15,468 bases of DNA from Pseudomonadota bacterium. GTDB lineage: Bacteria > Pseudomonadota > Alphaproteobacteria > Rhodospirillales > Casp-alpha2. Every line of letters begins with the position of its first letter. Positions within the stretch are counted from its first letter, which is position 1. Location of the stretch: NCBI GenBank assembly GCA_022563215.1, contig JADFNT010000010.1, positions 1 through 15,468 of the forward strand, in the 5' to 3' direction. Made by a program: the position numbers and the translations under genes. This document shows, one piece after another, positions 6,940 through 14,161 of this stretch. The notes under the pieces were generated by a model, which did not search any database, was not told the origin of the DNA, and saw only the letters and a program-made list of their open reading frames with translations.

Positions 6940-7071
6940 ATGGACAACGTGTTTTTTTGGGGTGGACTGGCGATATTGGTGGCCGGCTTCGTTATCGCCA
7001 TGGTTATCAACAAGAAGAAATCGGCCGGCCGGAAGAAAAACGACCCTTCCGACATCTACCCCATGTGGTAG
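6940..7071 (+). CDS. Small single-pass membrane protein, 43 residues
   Basis: The ATG at 6940 opens a 43-codon frame ending at TAG 7069-7071, with a good ribosome-binding site (AAAGGAAAGG, 6925-6934) just upstream. The product has a short N-terminus, one hydrophobic helix (about residues 4-23, VFFWGGLAILVAGFVIAMVI), then a strongly basic tail NKKKSAGRKKND and the end SDIYPMW. The positive-inside rule predicts a periplasmic N-terminus and cytoplasmic tail. The clean hydrophobic-then-basic layout together with the Shine-Dalgarno argues that it is a real gene. I do not recognise the family. It is divergent from the hydrolase gene (181-base gap) and faces the end of cobN, so it may belong to the islet. 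Similar small proteins often assist membrane enzymes, but no partner is shown here. Confidence 0.6.
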   Translation: MDNVFFWGGLAILVAGFVIAMVINKKKSAGRKKNDPSDIYPMW

Positions 7072-7125
7072 GGAACATCCCCGCGGCCAACGGCGTCTTT
7101 CCAGGGCGATCACGTCCTATCAAAT

Positions 7126-7185
7126 TATCTCAGGCGGCACCCGCCAGCGCCACCAGCCTTTCGTGCGTGCTGTTGAGCCGCGGCC
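7126..7185 (-). repeat. Right direct repeat: authentic cobN 3' end
   Basis: This is the partner of the orphan copy at 4563-4622. It covers the last 18 sense codons of cobN, its stop (7130-7132) and four bases beyond. It is adjoined by a perfect 8-bp hairpin, CCGCGGCC (7178-7185) with GGCCGCGG (7192-7199), at the point where similarity to the other copy ends. Confidence 0.85.
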
Positions 7186-10100
7186 GCCACAGGCCGCGGT
7201 CCTGGGCCTCGATCAGGCGCTGGCTCATTTCCTTCAAGGCCGCCGGGTTGTTCTCCTCCAGGAACGCCAGCACCGTGTCGTCGCCCAGATAGGCCTCATA
7301 GACGGCGTCGAAGTGGTGGTCGCGGACACAGTGCGCGGTGGCGGCGAAGGCGAACATGTAATCGACCGTCGCCGCCATCTCGAAGGCGCCCTTGTAGCCG
7401 TGCCGCATGACGCCTTCGATCCATTTCGGGTTGACCACCCGGGCCCGGACCACGCGGGCGACCTCTTCCTCGAGGGTATGGATGCGCGGCCGTTCGGGCC
7501 GCGAGTGGTCGTTGTGATAAACCGAAGGCTGCACCCCGGATAGGGACCGCACCGCCACCGTCATGCCGCCTTCGAACTGGTAGTAATCGTCGGAATCCAG
7601 GAGATCGTGTTCCCGGTTGTCCTGGTTGTGGACCACGGCCTCGACCTTTTTCAGCCGCGTCTCGAACAGACTGTGCTGGGCCTGGCCTTCGGCGCCCGCC
7701 CCATACGCATACCCGCCCCAGGCGATGTAGGCGCGGGCCAGGTCTTCGTCCGTCCGCCAGCCCTTCTCGTCGATCAGCGCCTGCAGGCCGGCGCCATAGG
7801 CCCCCGGTTTTGAACCGAAGACCCGGTACCCGGCGCGCAATTCGGCTTCGTCCGTGTCGAGCCCGCCGGCGGTCAGCCGCCGGACCTCGGCGGCGACCCT
7901 TTCGGCCAGGGGATTGTCTTCCGGGCTTTCGTCGAGCGCCGCGACGGCGCGGGCGGCGGAATCGAACAGGTCGATGAGCCCGGGGAAGGCGTCGCGGAAA
8001 AACCCCGACACCCGGAGCATGACGTCGACCCGGGGCCTTCCCAAGACCGACACCGGCATGACCTCGAACCCGGTCACCCGCCGCGACGCCGTGTCCCATT
8101 GGGGCTGGACCCCCATCAGCGCCAGTCCTTGCGCGATGTCGTCGCCGCCGGTGCGCATGTTGGACGTGCCCCAGCAGCTTATCGCCATCACCCGGGGCCA
8201 GGCGCCGTGGTCCTGTTTGTAGCGCTCGGCCAGCAGTCCCGCCGATTGCCAGCCCAGTTTCCAGGCCGCCGGCGTCGGCACGGTGCGGGTATCGATGGAA
8301 TAGAAGTTGCGTCCCGTCGGCAGCACATCGGGGCGGCCGCGGGTCGGGGCGCCGGACGGCCCGGGCTCGACGAACGAACCCGAAAGGCCGCACAGGAAGC
8401 CCTCGATCTCCGAGGCGCCGGATTGTTCGACCGCCGGGCGCAGGGATTTTTCGATATAACCCAGAACCTTGCGCGTCGCCGTCCATCCGGGATCGGCGGC
8501 GCGGGAACCGGAAACCAGCCCCGACGACAACGCCTCCAGCCGTTCCACCGTGTCGCCGACACTGCGCCACGGCGTGTCTTCGGCGTCGGCTTCTTTCAGC
8601 GCCGGCGGCCGGGGGCCGGTCCATTTTTCGCCCATCTGGCAATCCAGGGGATCGAAATCGAGCTTCAAGTCCGAACACAGCGCGCGCAGCAGCGATTGCC
8701 CCTCGCCCTCATCCCCGGCGCCAATACGGGGGATGCGGACCAGGGCGACCAGCAGGTCGGTCAGCAGCCGGCCTTCAGGGGTGACGCCGAAGACGTGCAG
8801 GCCGTCCCGGATCTGCATTTCCTTCAGCTCGCACAGGTAATTGTCGAGCTTGGTGATGGCCTGGGTCTCGGCCTCGCCGCCGCTGATACCGCAGTCCTGA
8901 TCGAGGCCGGTTTGCTGGCACAGCTCCATGATGTCGTGCTTGAGGACCTTGAGGCGGCGGGGATCGAGGTCCTGGGCTTCGTAATATTCATCGACCAGTT
9001 GCTCGAGATTGCGCAGCGGCCCGTAGCTTTCGGCCCGCGTCAACGGCGGCGTCAAATGATCGACGATCACGGCGCTCATGCGGCGCTTGGCCTGGGTGCC
9101 TTCGCCGGGGTCGTTGACGATGAACGGATAGATGTTGGGCAACGGCCCCAGGGCCGCCTCGGGAAAGCATTCCGACGACAGCGCCATCGCCTTGCCGGGC
9201 AGCCATTCGAGGTTTCCGTGCTTGCCCATATGAACCACGGCGTCGGCGCTGAAACCCCGCCTCAGCCAGGCGTGGAAGGCGAGATAGTTGTGCGGCGGCA
9301 CCAGGTCCGGGTCGTGGTAGCTGGCCTTGGGGTCGAGATGATAGCCGCGCGCCGGTTGCAGGCAGACGGCGGCGTTGCCCAGTCGGAACGCGGGGACGGC
9401 GAAGCTTCCGCCATCGGCCCCGCCGGGGATGAAGAACGGGTCTTCCTCGGCCGCCCCCCAGCGGTCGTCGACGGCCTTTCGCACCGATTCCGGCAGCGCC
9501 GCCAGGAACAGTTGATAATCGGCCATCGATAACGTTTCGGAAACGTTACGATTTGCCAGGTCCTTGAAATCGTTGGTCGGCCCGGCCACCAAGCGGTCGA
9601 TCAGGGCGGCGCCGTCAGCGGGGATATCGGTGACGCCGTAGCCTTTTTCCTTGAGCGCGTTGAGCACGTTGACGGTGGCGGCGGGGGTATCGAGGCCGAC
9701 GCCGTTGCCGATCCGCCCGTCGCGGTTGGGATAATTGGCCAGCACCAGGGCGATGCGGCGCTCGCCCGCCGGTTTCAGCCGCAGCGCCGCCCAGTTGGCG
9801 GCCATCTCCGAGACGAACTCGATGCGGTCGGCGACCGGTTCGTATTCGACGATGTCTGTTTCGGTCAGCGGATCGCGGTGCTTCAAGCCCTTGAACGACA
9901 CGGCGCGGCTGATGATCCGGCCGTCGACTTCCGGCAGCGCCACGTTCATGGCGATGTCCCGGGGGCCGAGGCCGCGGGTGCCGTGCCGCCAGTCGTGTTC
10001 GTTGCCGCCGGAAAAGACGATTTGCAGGATCACCGGGCCCGGCCGGTCCTTGTCGCCGGTAACGTCGAACGGCGTCGGCGTGCGCTTGATGCCGGGCACC

Positions 10101-10915
10101 GAGACGGCGAACCCGGTGGCGTTGAGGATGACGTCGGGCGGCGCGTCCCGCAGCAGTTCCTCCAGGGTCGCCGCCGCCAACGGATCCCTGAGGCTGGCGA
10201 CGAAAACCGGCAGCGGATTGAGTCCCTTTTCCGTCAAGCCGTCGATCAGGGCGTCGATGACCTTCAGGTTTCCGCCTTGAACCAGGGCCCGGTAGAACAC
10301 CAGCGCCGCGACCGGGGAGCCCGCCTTCCATGCCCCGCGGACGGCTTCCAGGCCAGGTGTTTCCAATCCCGGCCAGTAAAGCCCGGCCCGGACCAGGGGC
10401 CGGGGTTCGCGCCATTCGGCGTCGAAACCGGCGAGGCTGGCGGCGAATTTGAGGAAATCGAGGGCGTTTTCCGGCCCCCCGTGGACCCCGTATTGCCACA
10501 GCCGGTGCTGGGCCTCGGCGGTGACCGTGGACAGGGCCGCCAGTTCGGGGTCGGGCTGGTCGTCGCCGGGAAGGAAGGCCACGGGGATGTCCCGGTCCCG
10601 GCAGATGCGGGCGATTTCGTCGGTGCCGTGGGGCCAATAGCCGCGCCCGCCGAGAAGCCTGACGACGACCAGCTTGGCGTGGGCGATGACGTCTTCGGCG
10701 TAATGATCGACGGAATGGTCGTCGCCGAGGTGCAGCAGGCTGGCCAGCCTGAGGCTGGGAAAATCCCCGGCGTCTAATTTCGCCCGCGCCTGCGCCAGCG
10801 CCGCCAGTTCCATATCGGCGGCCGACAGGACGACGATGTCGCCCGGGCTCTGGTCCAGATGGACGGGGGGCGAGCCGTCGGCAATGGCGCCGGGTTGTGC
10901 GGCAAGTTGATGCAT
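7130..10915 (-). CDS. cobN: Cobaltochelatase large subunit CobN
   Basis: A 1261-residue protein, close to the usual 1250-1280 of alphaproteobacterial CobN. It is the porphyrin-binding subunit of the ATP-dependent CobN-CobS-CobT chelatase that inserts Co2+ into hydrogenobyrinic acid a,c-diamide in the aerobic B12 pathway, in the cytoplasm. The N-terminal 140 residues are typical (DIVVLSAADMELAALAQA, then VVVRLLGGRGYWPHG). The strongest signature is VHMGKHGNLEWLPGK (about 560-574), followed by PNIYPFIVNDPGEGTQAKRR and later SCWGTSNMRTGGDD and RVSGFFRDAFPGLIDLFD. The chelatase CobS and CobT subunits are not in this window; the cobS and cobT genes here are the unrelated enzymes of the same names. 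The ATG at 10915 lies 28 bases after the cobC-cobU fusion and has a weak AGGGCGGG upstream. No clear terminator follows. Its 3' end is duplicated at 4563-4622. Confidence 0.97.
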   Translation of the reverse strand: MHQLAAQPGAIADGSPPVHLDQSPGDIVVLSAADMELAALAQARAKLDAGDFPSLRLASLLHLGDDHSVDHYAEDVIAHAKLVVVRLLGGRGYWPHGTDEIARICRDRDIPVAFLPGDDQPDPELAALSTVTAEAQHRLWQYGVHGGPENALDFLKFAASLAGFDAEWREPRPLVRAGLYWPGLETPGLEAVRGAWKAGSPVAALVFYRALVQGGNLKVIDALIDGLTEKGLNPLPVFVASLRDPLAAATLEELLRDAPPDVILNATGFAVSVPGIKRTPTPFDVTGDKDRPGPVILQIVFSGGNEHDWRHGTRGLGPRDIAMNVALPEVDGRIISRAVSFKGLKHRDPLTETDIVEYEPVADRIEFVSEMAANWAALRLKPAGERRIALVLANYPNRDGRIGNGVGLDTPAATVNVLNALKEKGYGVTDIPADGAALIDRLVAGPTNDFKDLANRNVSETLSMADYQLFLAALPESVRKAVDDRWGAAEEDPFFIPGGADGGSFAVPAFRLGNAAVCLQPARGYHLDPKASYHDPDLVPPHNYLAFHAWLRRGFSADAVVHMGKHGNLEWLPGKAMALSSECFPEAALGPLPNIYPFIVNDPGEGTQAKRRMSAVIVDHLTPPLTRAESYGPLRNLEQLVDEYYEAQDLDPRRLKVLKHDIMELCQQTGLDQDCGISGGEAETQAITKLDNYLCELKEMQIRDGLHVFGVTPEGRLLTDLLVALVRIPRIGAGDEGEGQSLLRALCSDLKLDFDPLDCQMGEKWTGPRPPALKEADAEDTPWRSVGDTVERLEALSSGLVSGSRAADPGWTATRKVLGYIEKSLRPAVEQSGASEIEGFLCGLSGSFVEPGPSGAPTRGRPDVLPTGRNFYSIDTRTVPTPAAWKLGWQSAGLLAERYKQDHGAWPRVMAISCWGTSNMRTGGDDIAQGLALMGVQPQWDTASRRVTGFEVMPVSVLGRPRVDVMLRVSGFFRDAFPGLIDLFDSAARAVAALDESPEDNPLAERVAAEVRRLTAGGLDTDEAELRAGYRVFGSKPGAYGAGLQALIDEKGWRTDEDLARAYIAWGGYAYGAGAEGQAQHSLFETRLKKVEAVVHNQDNREHDLLDSDDYYQFEGGMTVAVRSLSGVQPSVYHNDHSRPERPRIHTLEEEVARVVRARVVNPKWIEGVMRHGYKGAFEMAATVDYMFAFAATAHCVRDHHFDAVYEAYLGDDTVLAFLEENNPAALKEMSQRLIEAQDRGLWRPRLNSTHERLVALAGAA

Positions 10916-10943
10916 GGAAAGCCCGCCCTATATTTCTTTCGGC

Positions 10944-12140
10944 CTATTCGGCTTCTTTTATTGCCTGCGCAAGCCCGGCGGTGACCGACACCACCCTTTG
11001 GGCGGCGGCGGCCACGGCCTGGTTCATGCGACCGGCTTTGTCCATATAGGCGCGGGCGAGGGCATTGTCAGGCACAATCCCCATCCCGACTTCGTTCGAC
11101 ACCAGCACCACCGGCCCGGGCAGCCCGCCCAGACAATCCACCAGCGCCTGGACTTCGTCTTCGGCGTCCCGCCCTGCCGCCATCAGGTTCGACATCCACA
11201 GGGTCAGGCAATCGACCAGCACCGGCTTCTGGCGGCCGGAATGGGCCTTCAGCGCGGCGGCGAGTTCCAACGGCTCCTCGACGGTTTCCCAGCCCGGGCC
11301 GCGGCGTTGTTTGTGTTCCTCGATACGGGCCGCCATCTCCGCGTCGCCGGCTTCGGCGGTGGCCAGGTAAATCCTCGGCGCCAGGAATTCCACCAAGCCC
11401 TCGGCGTAACGGCTTTTGCCCGAGCGCCCGCCGCCCAACACAAGGGTCACCGGGGGCAGGGCCCGGAGCCGGGCCTGGGGCTTGGCGTTCAAGGCTAAGT
11501 CCTCCGGTCCGCCAAACACCGGCTGGTTGACGCCGCACACCCGCCACACGCCCCCGGCGCCGCGCAACAGGCCGTCCTCGACGTGCTCGAGGATGCTGAT
11601 CGACAAGGTATCGATCTTGAGCGCCATGCCCTGTTCGGGCTCGAGCTTCAGGGCGATGGAAAGGGCGGCGCGGATGGTGCCGCCATGGGCGATGGCGACG
11701 ATGTCGCGGCCTTGGTGTTCGATCGTCAGGCGGCCCATGACGTCGCCGGTGCGCTTGATCTGATCGGCGAAGCTTTCGCCCCCCGGCGGCCGGGTCCGGG
11801 TCGGGTCGGCCCAGAAGGCCTCATAGGCCTTTTTGTCCCGTTTGCGCATATCATCCCAGGAAAGCCCCTGCCAATCGCCGAAGTTCTGTTCGCCCAGGTC
11901 TTCCTCGATGGCCGGTTGGGGAAAATCCAGCCCGGCGTCGGCGACGGCCTGGGCGGTCTTGATGGCCCGGCTTAAATGGCTGGTCACCCACACCGCGCCC
12001 TCGGGCAGGGCGCGGGCCAAAGCCTTGAACCGGGCCTTGTCGGAAACGTCGCAATCGACGTCGTTCGAGCCATAGATCGTCCCGTCGACACCGGCCACCG
12101 GCGCGTGGCGCACCCACCACCATCGGGTTTCGGTGCTCAA
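10944..12140 (-). CDS. cobU: Fused CobC-like phosphatase and CobU/CobP kinase-guanylyltransferase
   Basis: A 398-residue two-domain protein. Residues 1-210 are a histidine-phosphatase (phosphoglycerate mutase-like) domain: WWWVRHAPV (7-15) with His12 as phospho-acceptor, SHLSRAIKTA (54-63) with Arg58, GEQNFGDWQG (83-92), PPGGESFAD (118-126) and AHGGTIRA (151-158) with His152. In this context it should be alpha-ribazole(-phosphate) phosphatase, CobC. Residues 230-398 are CobU: P-loop GGGRSGKS (236-243), EEHKQRRGPGWETVEEP (274-290) with His276 at the place of the guanylylated histidine, DCLTLWMSNLM (310-320) and SNEVGMGIVP (348-357). This half converts adenosylcobinamide to adenosylcobinamide-GDP using ATP and GTP. 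The start is TTG at 12140, overlapping the cobS stop (TTGA); no other in-frame start lies before the essential RHA motif. Both halves keep their key residues, so both are probably active. Confidence 0.93.
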   Translation of the reverse strand: MSTETRWWWVRHAPVAGVDGTIYGSNDVDCDVSDKARFKALARALPEGAVWVTSHLSRAIKTAQAVADAGLDFPQPAIEEDLGEQNFGDWQGLSWDDMRKRDKKAYEAFWADPTRTRPPGGESFADQIKRTGDVMGRLTIEHQGRDIVAIAHGGTIRAALSIALKLEPEQGMALKIDTLSISILEHVEDGLLRGAGGVWRVCGVNQPVFGGPEDLALNAKPQARLRALPPVTLVLGGGRSGKSRYAEGLVEFLAPRIYLATAEAGDAEMAARIEEHKQRRGPGWETVEEPLELAAALKAHSGRQKPVLVDCLTLWMSNLMAAGRDAEDEVQALVDCLGGLPGPVVLVSNEVGMGIVPDNALARAYMDKAGRMNQAVAAAAQRVVSVTAGLAQAIKEAE

Positions 12141-12934
12141 AACGCCGCCGCGGCCGCCGCCAGCACGGCGATTTCCGCCGCCTGCTGCTGGGCGCCGAGG
12201 ACATCCCCGGTGAAGCCGCCGACCTGACGCTCGGCCAGCCAGGCCAGGACGGCGACGGCGGCAATGGCCATCGCCAAGGCCATCAGTCCGCCGCCCGGAC
12301 CCAAAAAAAGAAATCCCAGAAGCCCGCCCAGCACCAGCGCCGTGACCCAGGATTCCTGGTCCGGCGTTCCGGCCCGGAAGGCAAGGCCGGATTTCCGGGC
12401 CGGGTCCATCACCGCCATCACCGCCGGCAACAGACCGCGCGAAAGGGCGGCGGCGGCAATCAATGCCAAGGCCGCCATGCCGGGACCGGGAAGCCCGGCC
12501 AGGATGCTGGCGCGGATGGCGACGGAAAAAACCACCGCCAACACCCCGAAGGTGCCGATCCGGGAATCCTTCATGATTTTGAGCTTTTTCGCCTTCGTCT
12601 GGCCGCCGCCGAAACCATCGGCGACATCGGCCAGGCCGTCTTCGTGAAGGGCGCCGGTCACCAGCGCCGAGGCCGCAAGCGCGACAAAGGCGCAGGCCAG
12701 CGGATGAAGGTCAAGCCCCGCCGCCACCATCAGCGTGAGACCGGCGATCGTCCCCACGAAGGCGCCAATGAGTGGAAAAGCGCGGGACGAGCCGGCCAAC
12801 GCCCCTTTCGCGGCTCCGTCCTTAGGCGCCGGAAACGGAAGCCGCGTCAGGAACCCACCGGCGACACAGCAATCCCGCCACCAGCCGACAAGCTGCTGGG
12901 AAAGGAAATTCCGGGTTTTATCCCAATCGGCCAT
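12137..12934 (-). CDS. cobS: Adenosylcobinamide-GDP ribazoletransferase (cobalamin synthase)
   Basis: A 265-residue polytopic inner-membrane enzyme that joins adenosylcobinamide-GDP with alpha-ribazole (or its phosphate), giving adenosylcobalamin or its phosphate. It is named CobV in the Pseudomonas denitrificans scheme. Family signatures are intact: FLTRLPFP (28-35), the metal-binding GALHEDGLADVADGFGGG (94-111), KIMKDSRIGTFG (119-130) and GGFTGDVLGAQQQ (about 239-251). Several hydrophobic segments fill the rest (about 55-93, 130-170, 195-230). The ATG at 12934 has AAAGG about 10 bases upstream. It is the first gene of the minus-strand unit cobS, cobC-cobU, cobN, and its TGA overlaps the next start, implying translational coupling. 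It is divergent from cobT across 149 bases. A 20-residue N-terminal extension (MADWDKTRNFLSQQLVGWWR) precedes the usual start of similarity. Confidence 0.95.
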   Translation of the reverse strand: MADWDKTRNFLSQQLVGWWRDCCVAGGFLTRLPFPAPKDGAAKGALAGSSRAFPLIGAFVGTIAGLTLMVAAGLDLHPLACAFVALAASALVTGALHEDGLADVADGFGGGQTKAKKLKIMKDSRIGTFGVLAVVFSVAIRASILAGLPGPGMAALALIAAAALSRGLLPAVMAVMDPARKSGLAFRAGTPDQESWVTALVLGGLLGFLFLGPGGGLMALAMAIAAVAVLAWLAERQVGGFTGDVLGAQQQAAEIAVLAAAAAAF

Positions 12935-13083
12935 GGTCCAGGACCTTTTAACGCTTATTCGTTCAACCGGTTCGCGGCGCCGGCGGCGGCGGTTTTTTCA
13001 GGCGGGCGCTGCCGGGTATTTTCGGTTATAGGTGAAGGCCGAGGCAAAGGAAATTCCAGGTTTGAAAGAAATCTTTTAAACTC
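12935..13083. promoter_or_regulatory. Divergent cobS/cobT promoter region, no B12 riboswitch seen
   Basis: This 149-base gap must hold promoters for both the cobS unit and cobT, because the genes point away from each other. It has a GC-rich left half containing GCGGCGCCGGCGGCGG (about 12973-12988) and a more AT-rich right half next to cobT (AAAGAAATCTTTTAAA, 13065-13080). A cobalamin riboswitch would need about 200 bases with a B12 box; neither the length nor the conserved core is found. No -35/-10 pair could be assigned with confidence, and cobT has no strong Shine-Dalgarno. Confidence 0.4.
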
Positions 13084-14145
13084 ATGACGCCGCCGCCGAC
13101 CATCCAGGGCTTGGATGACATGATCGAGGCCCTGAAAACCCTCCCCGGCCCGGACGCCGAAGCGGCCGAAGCCTGGGCGGCCCGGGAACAGCGGTTGACC
13201 AAACCGCCTGGGAGCCTCGGCCGGTTGGAGGAAATTTGTCTTTGGCTTTGCGAATGGCAAGGCCGCCACCCGCCGAGCCTGGGCGCCGCCCGGGTTCAGG
13301 TTTTCGCCGCCAATCACGGCATCGCGGCCAAGGGGGTTTCCGCCTATCCGGCGGGCGTCACTGGGCAAATGGTCGCCAACTTCGAAGCCGGCGGCGCCGC
13401 CATCAACCAGCTTTGTCAAGCCTTCGGCGTTGGTTTCGCCGTCGATGCGCTGGCCCTTGACCGGCCAACGGAGGATTTCACCCAAGCGCCGGCGATGACG
13501 GAGGCTGAATGCGTCGATTCTTTCGTCTTCGGCATGGGCGCGGTCACCGACGGCATAGACGTCCTGTGCCTGGGGGAAATGGGCATCGGCAATACGACCT
13601 CGGCGGCGGCCCTGGCGTTGGCGCTCTACGGGGGCGCCGGGGGCGACGCCGCCGATTGGACCGGCGCCGGCACCGGCGTCAGCGGCAAGACGCTGGCAAA
13701 CAAGACCAAGATCGTCAATGAAGCCGTCCAATTCCACCGATCCCGACCTGGTGGTCCCCTGGGCGTGCCCGTGCAGGCGCTGTGCTGTCTCGGCGGCCGC
13801 GAGATGGCGGCCATCGCCGGCGCCGTGCTGGCGGCGCGCTATCGCCAAGTTCCGGTTTTGTTGGACGGTTACGTGGCCACGACCGCGGCCGCGGTGCTCG
13901 ACGCCCAACATCCCGGCGCCCTCGACCATTGCCAGGTCGGCCATGTGTCGGGCGAACCGGGGCACCGGCGGCTTTTGGAAAAACTGGGAAAAACGGCGCT
14001 TTTGGATCTCAACATGCGCCTCGGCGAGGCCACCGGCGCGGTATTGGCGGTCGGGATCCTGAGGGCCGCCGTGGCGTGTCACACCGGCATGGCGACCTTC
14101 GAGGAAGCCGCCGTCAACGGCGGGAAAAGCCCTGAGGCGCCTTGA
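13084..14145 (+). CDS. cobT: Nicotinate-nucleotide--dimethylbenzimidazole phosphoribosyltransferase
   Basis: A 353-residue cytoplasmic enzyme of normal family length that transfers ribose phosphate from nicotinate mononucleotide to 5,6-dimethylbenzimidazole, making alpha-ribazole 5'-phosphate for the lower ligand of B12 (CobU in the Pseudomonas denitrificans scheme). Signatures in order are LTKPPGSLGRLEE (38-50), FAANHGIAAKGVSAYP (74-89), VTGQMVANFEAGGAAIN (92-108), CLGEMGIGNTTSAAAL (162-177), TGAGTGVSGKTLANK (193-207), LLDGYVATTAAAV (259-271), GHVSGEPGH (286-294) and LDLNMRLGEATGA (307-319). Glu315 occupies the position of the catalytic base known from Salmonella CobT (Glu317). The ATG at 13084 has no strong Shine-Dalgarno. 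The gene is divergent from cobS and ends 16 bases from the convergent EAL-like gene. It is not related to the cobaltochelatase subunit also called CobT. Confidence 0.95.
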   Translation: MTPPPTIQGLDDMIEALKTLPGPDAEAAEAWAAREQRLTKPPGSLGRLEEICLWLCEWQGRHPPSLGAARVQVFAANHGIAAKGVSAYPAGVTGQMVANFEAGGAAINQLCQAFGVGFAVDALALDRPTEDFTQAPAMTEAECVDSFVFGMGAVTDGIDVLCLGEMGIGNTTSAAALALALYGGAGGDAADWTGAGTGVSGKTLANKTKIVNEAVQFHRSRPGGPLGVPVQALCCLGGREMAAIAGAVLAARYRQVPVLLDGYVATTAAAVLDAQHPGALDHCQVGHVSGEPGHRRLLEKLGKTALLDLNMRLGEATGAVLAVGILRAAVACHTGMATFEEAAVNGGKSPEAP

Positions 14146-14161
14146 TTTCCAGGCCCCTTGA

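Larger units (their letters stand above)
4563..7185. other. Direct-repeat-flanked gene islet at the cobN 3' end
   Basis: The segment is bounded by two direct copies of the cobN 3' end (4563-4622 and 7126-7185, offset 2563 bases). Between them lie a methyltransferase, an SGNH/GDSL hydrolase and a small membrane protein, none with any link to cobalamin. The intact cobN owns the right copy; the orphan copy is at the far end. This is the layout left when an element enters the 3' end of a gene and supplies a replacement end. No integrase, transposase or relic of one is visible, so duplication by unequal recombination between related cobN loci is an alternative. Confidence 0.55.

Noticed and set aside
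8099..9532. Plus-strand 477-residue frame opposite cobN
   Set aside because: It is a shadow of cobN codon bias. CobN motifs on the minus strand are unambiguous and this frame shows no recognisable domain.
12973..12988. GC-rich run between cobS and cobT considered as riboswitch or terminator
   Set aside because: It has no cobalamin riboswitch core and no stable stem followed by a T-run in the right direction.
12955..14082. Minus-strand 375-residue frame opposite cobT
   Set aside because: It is antisense to a complete cobT with all family motifs; the composition is that of a shadow frame.
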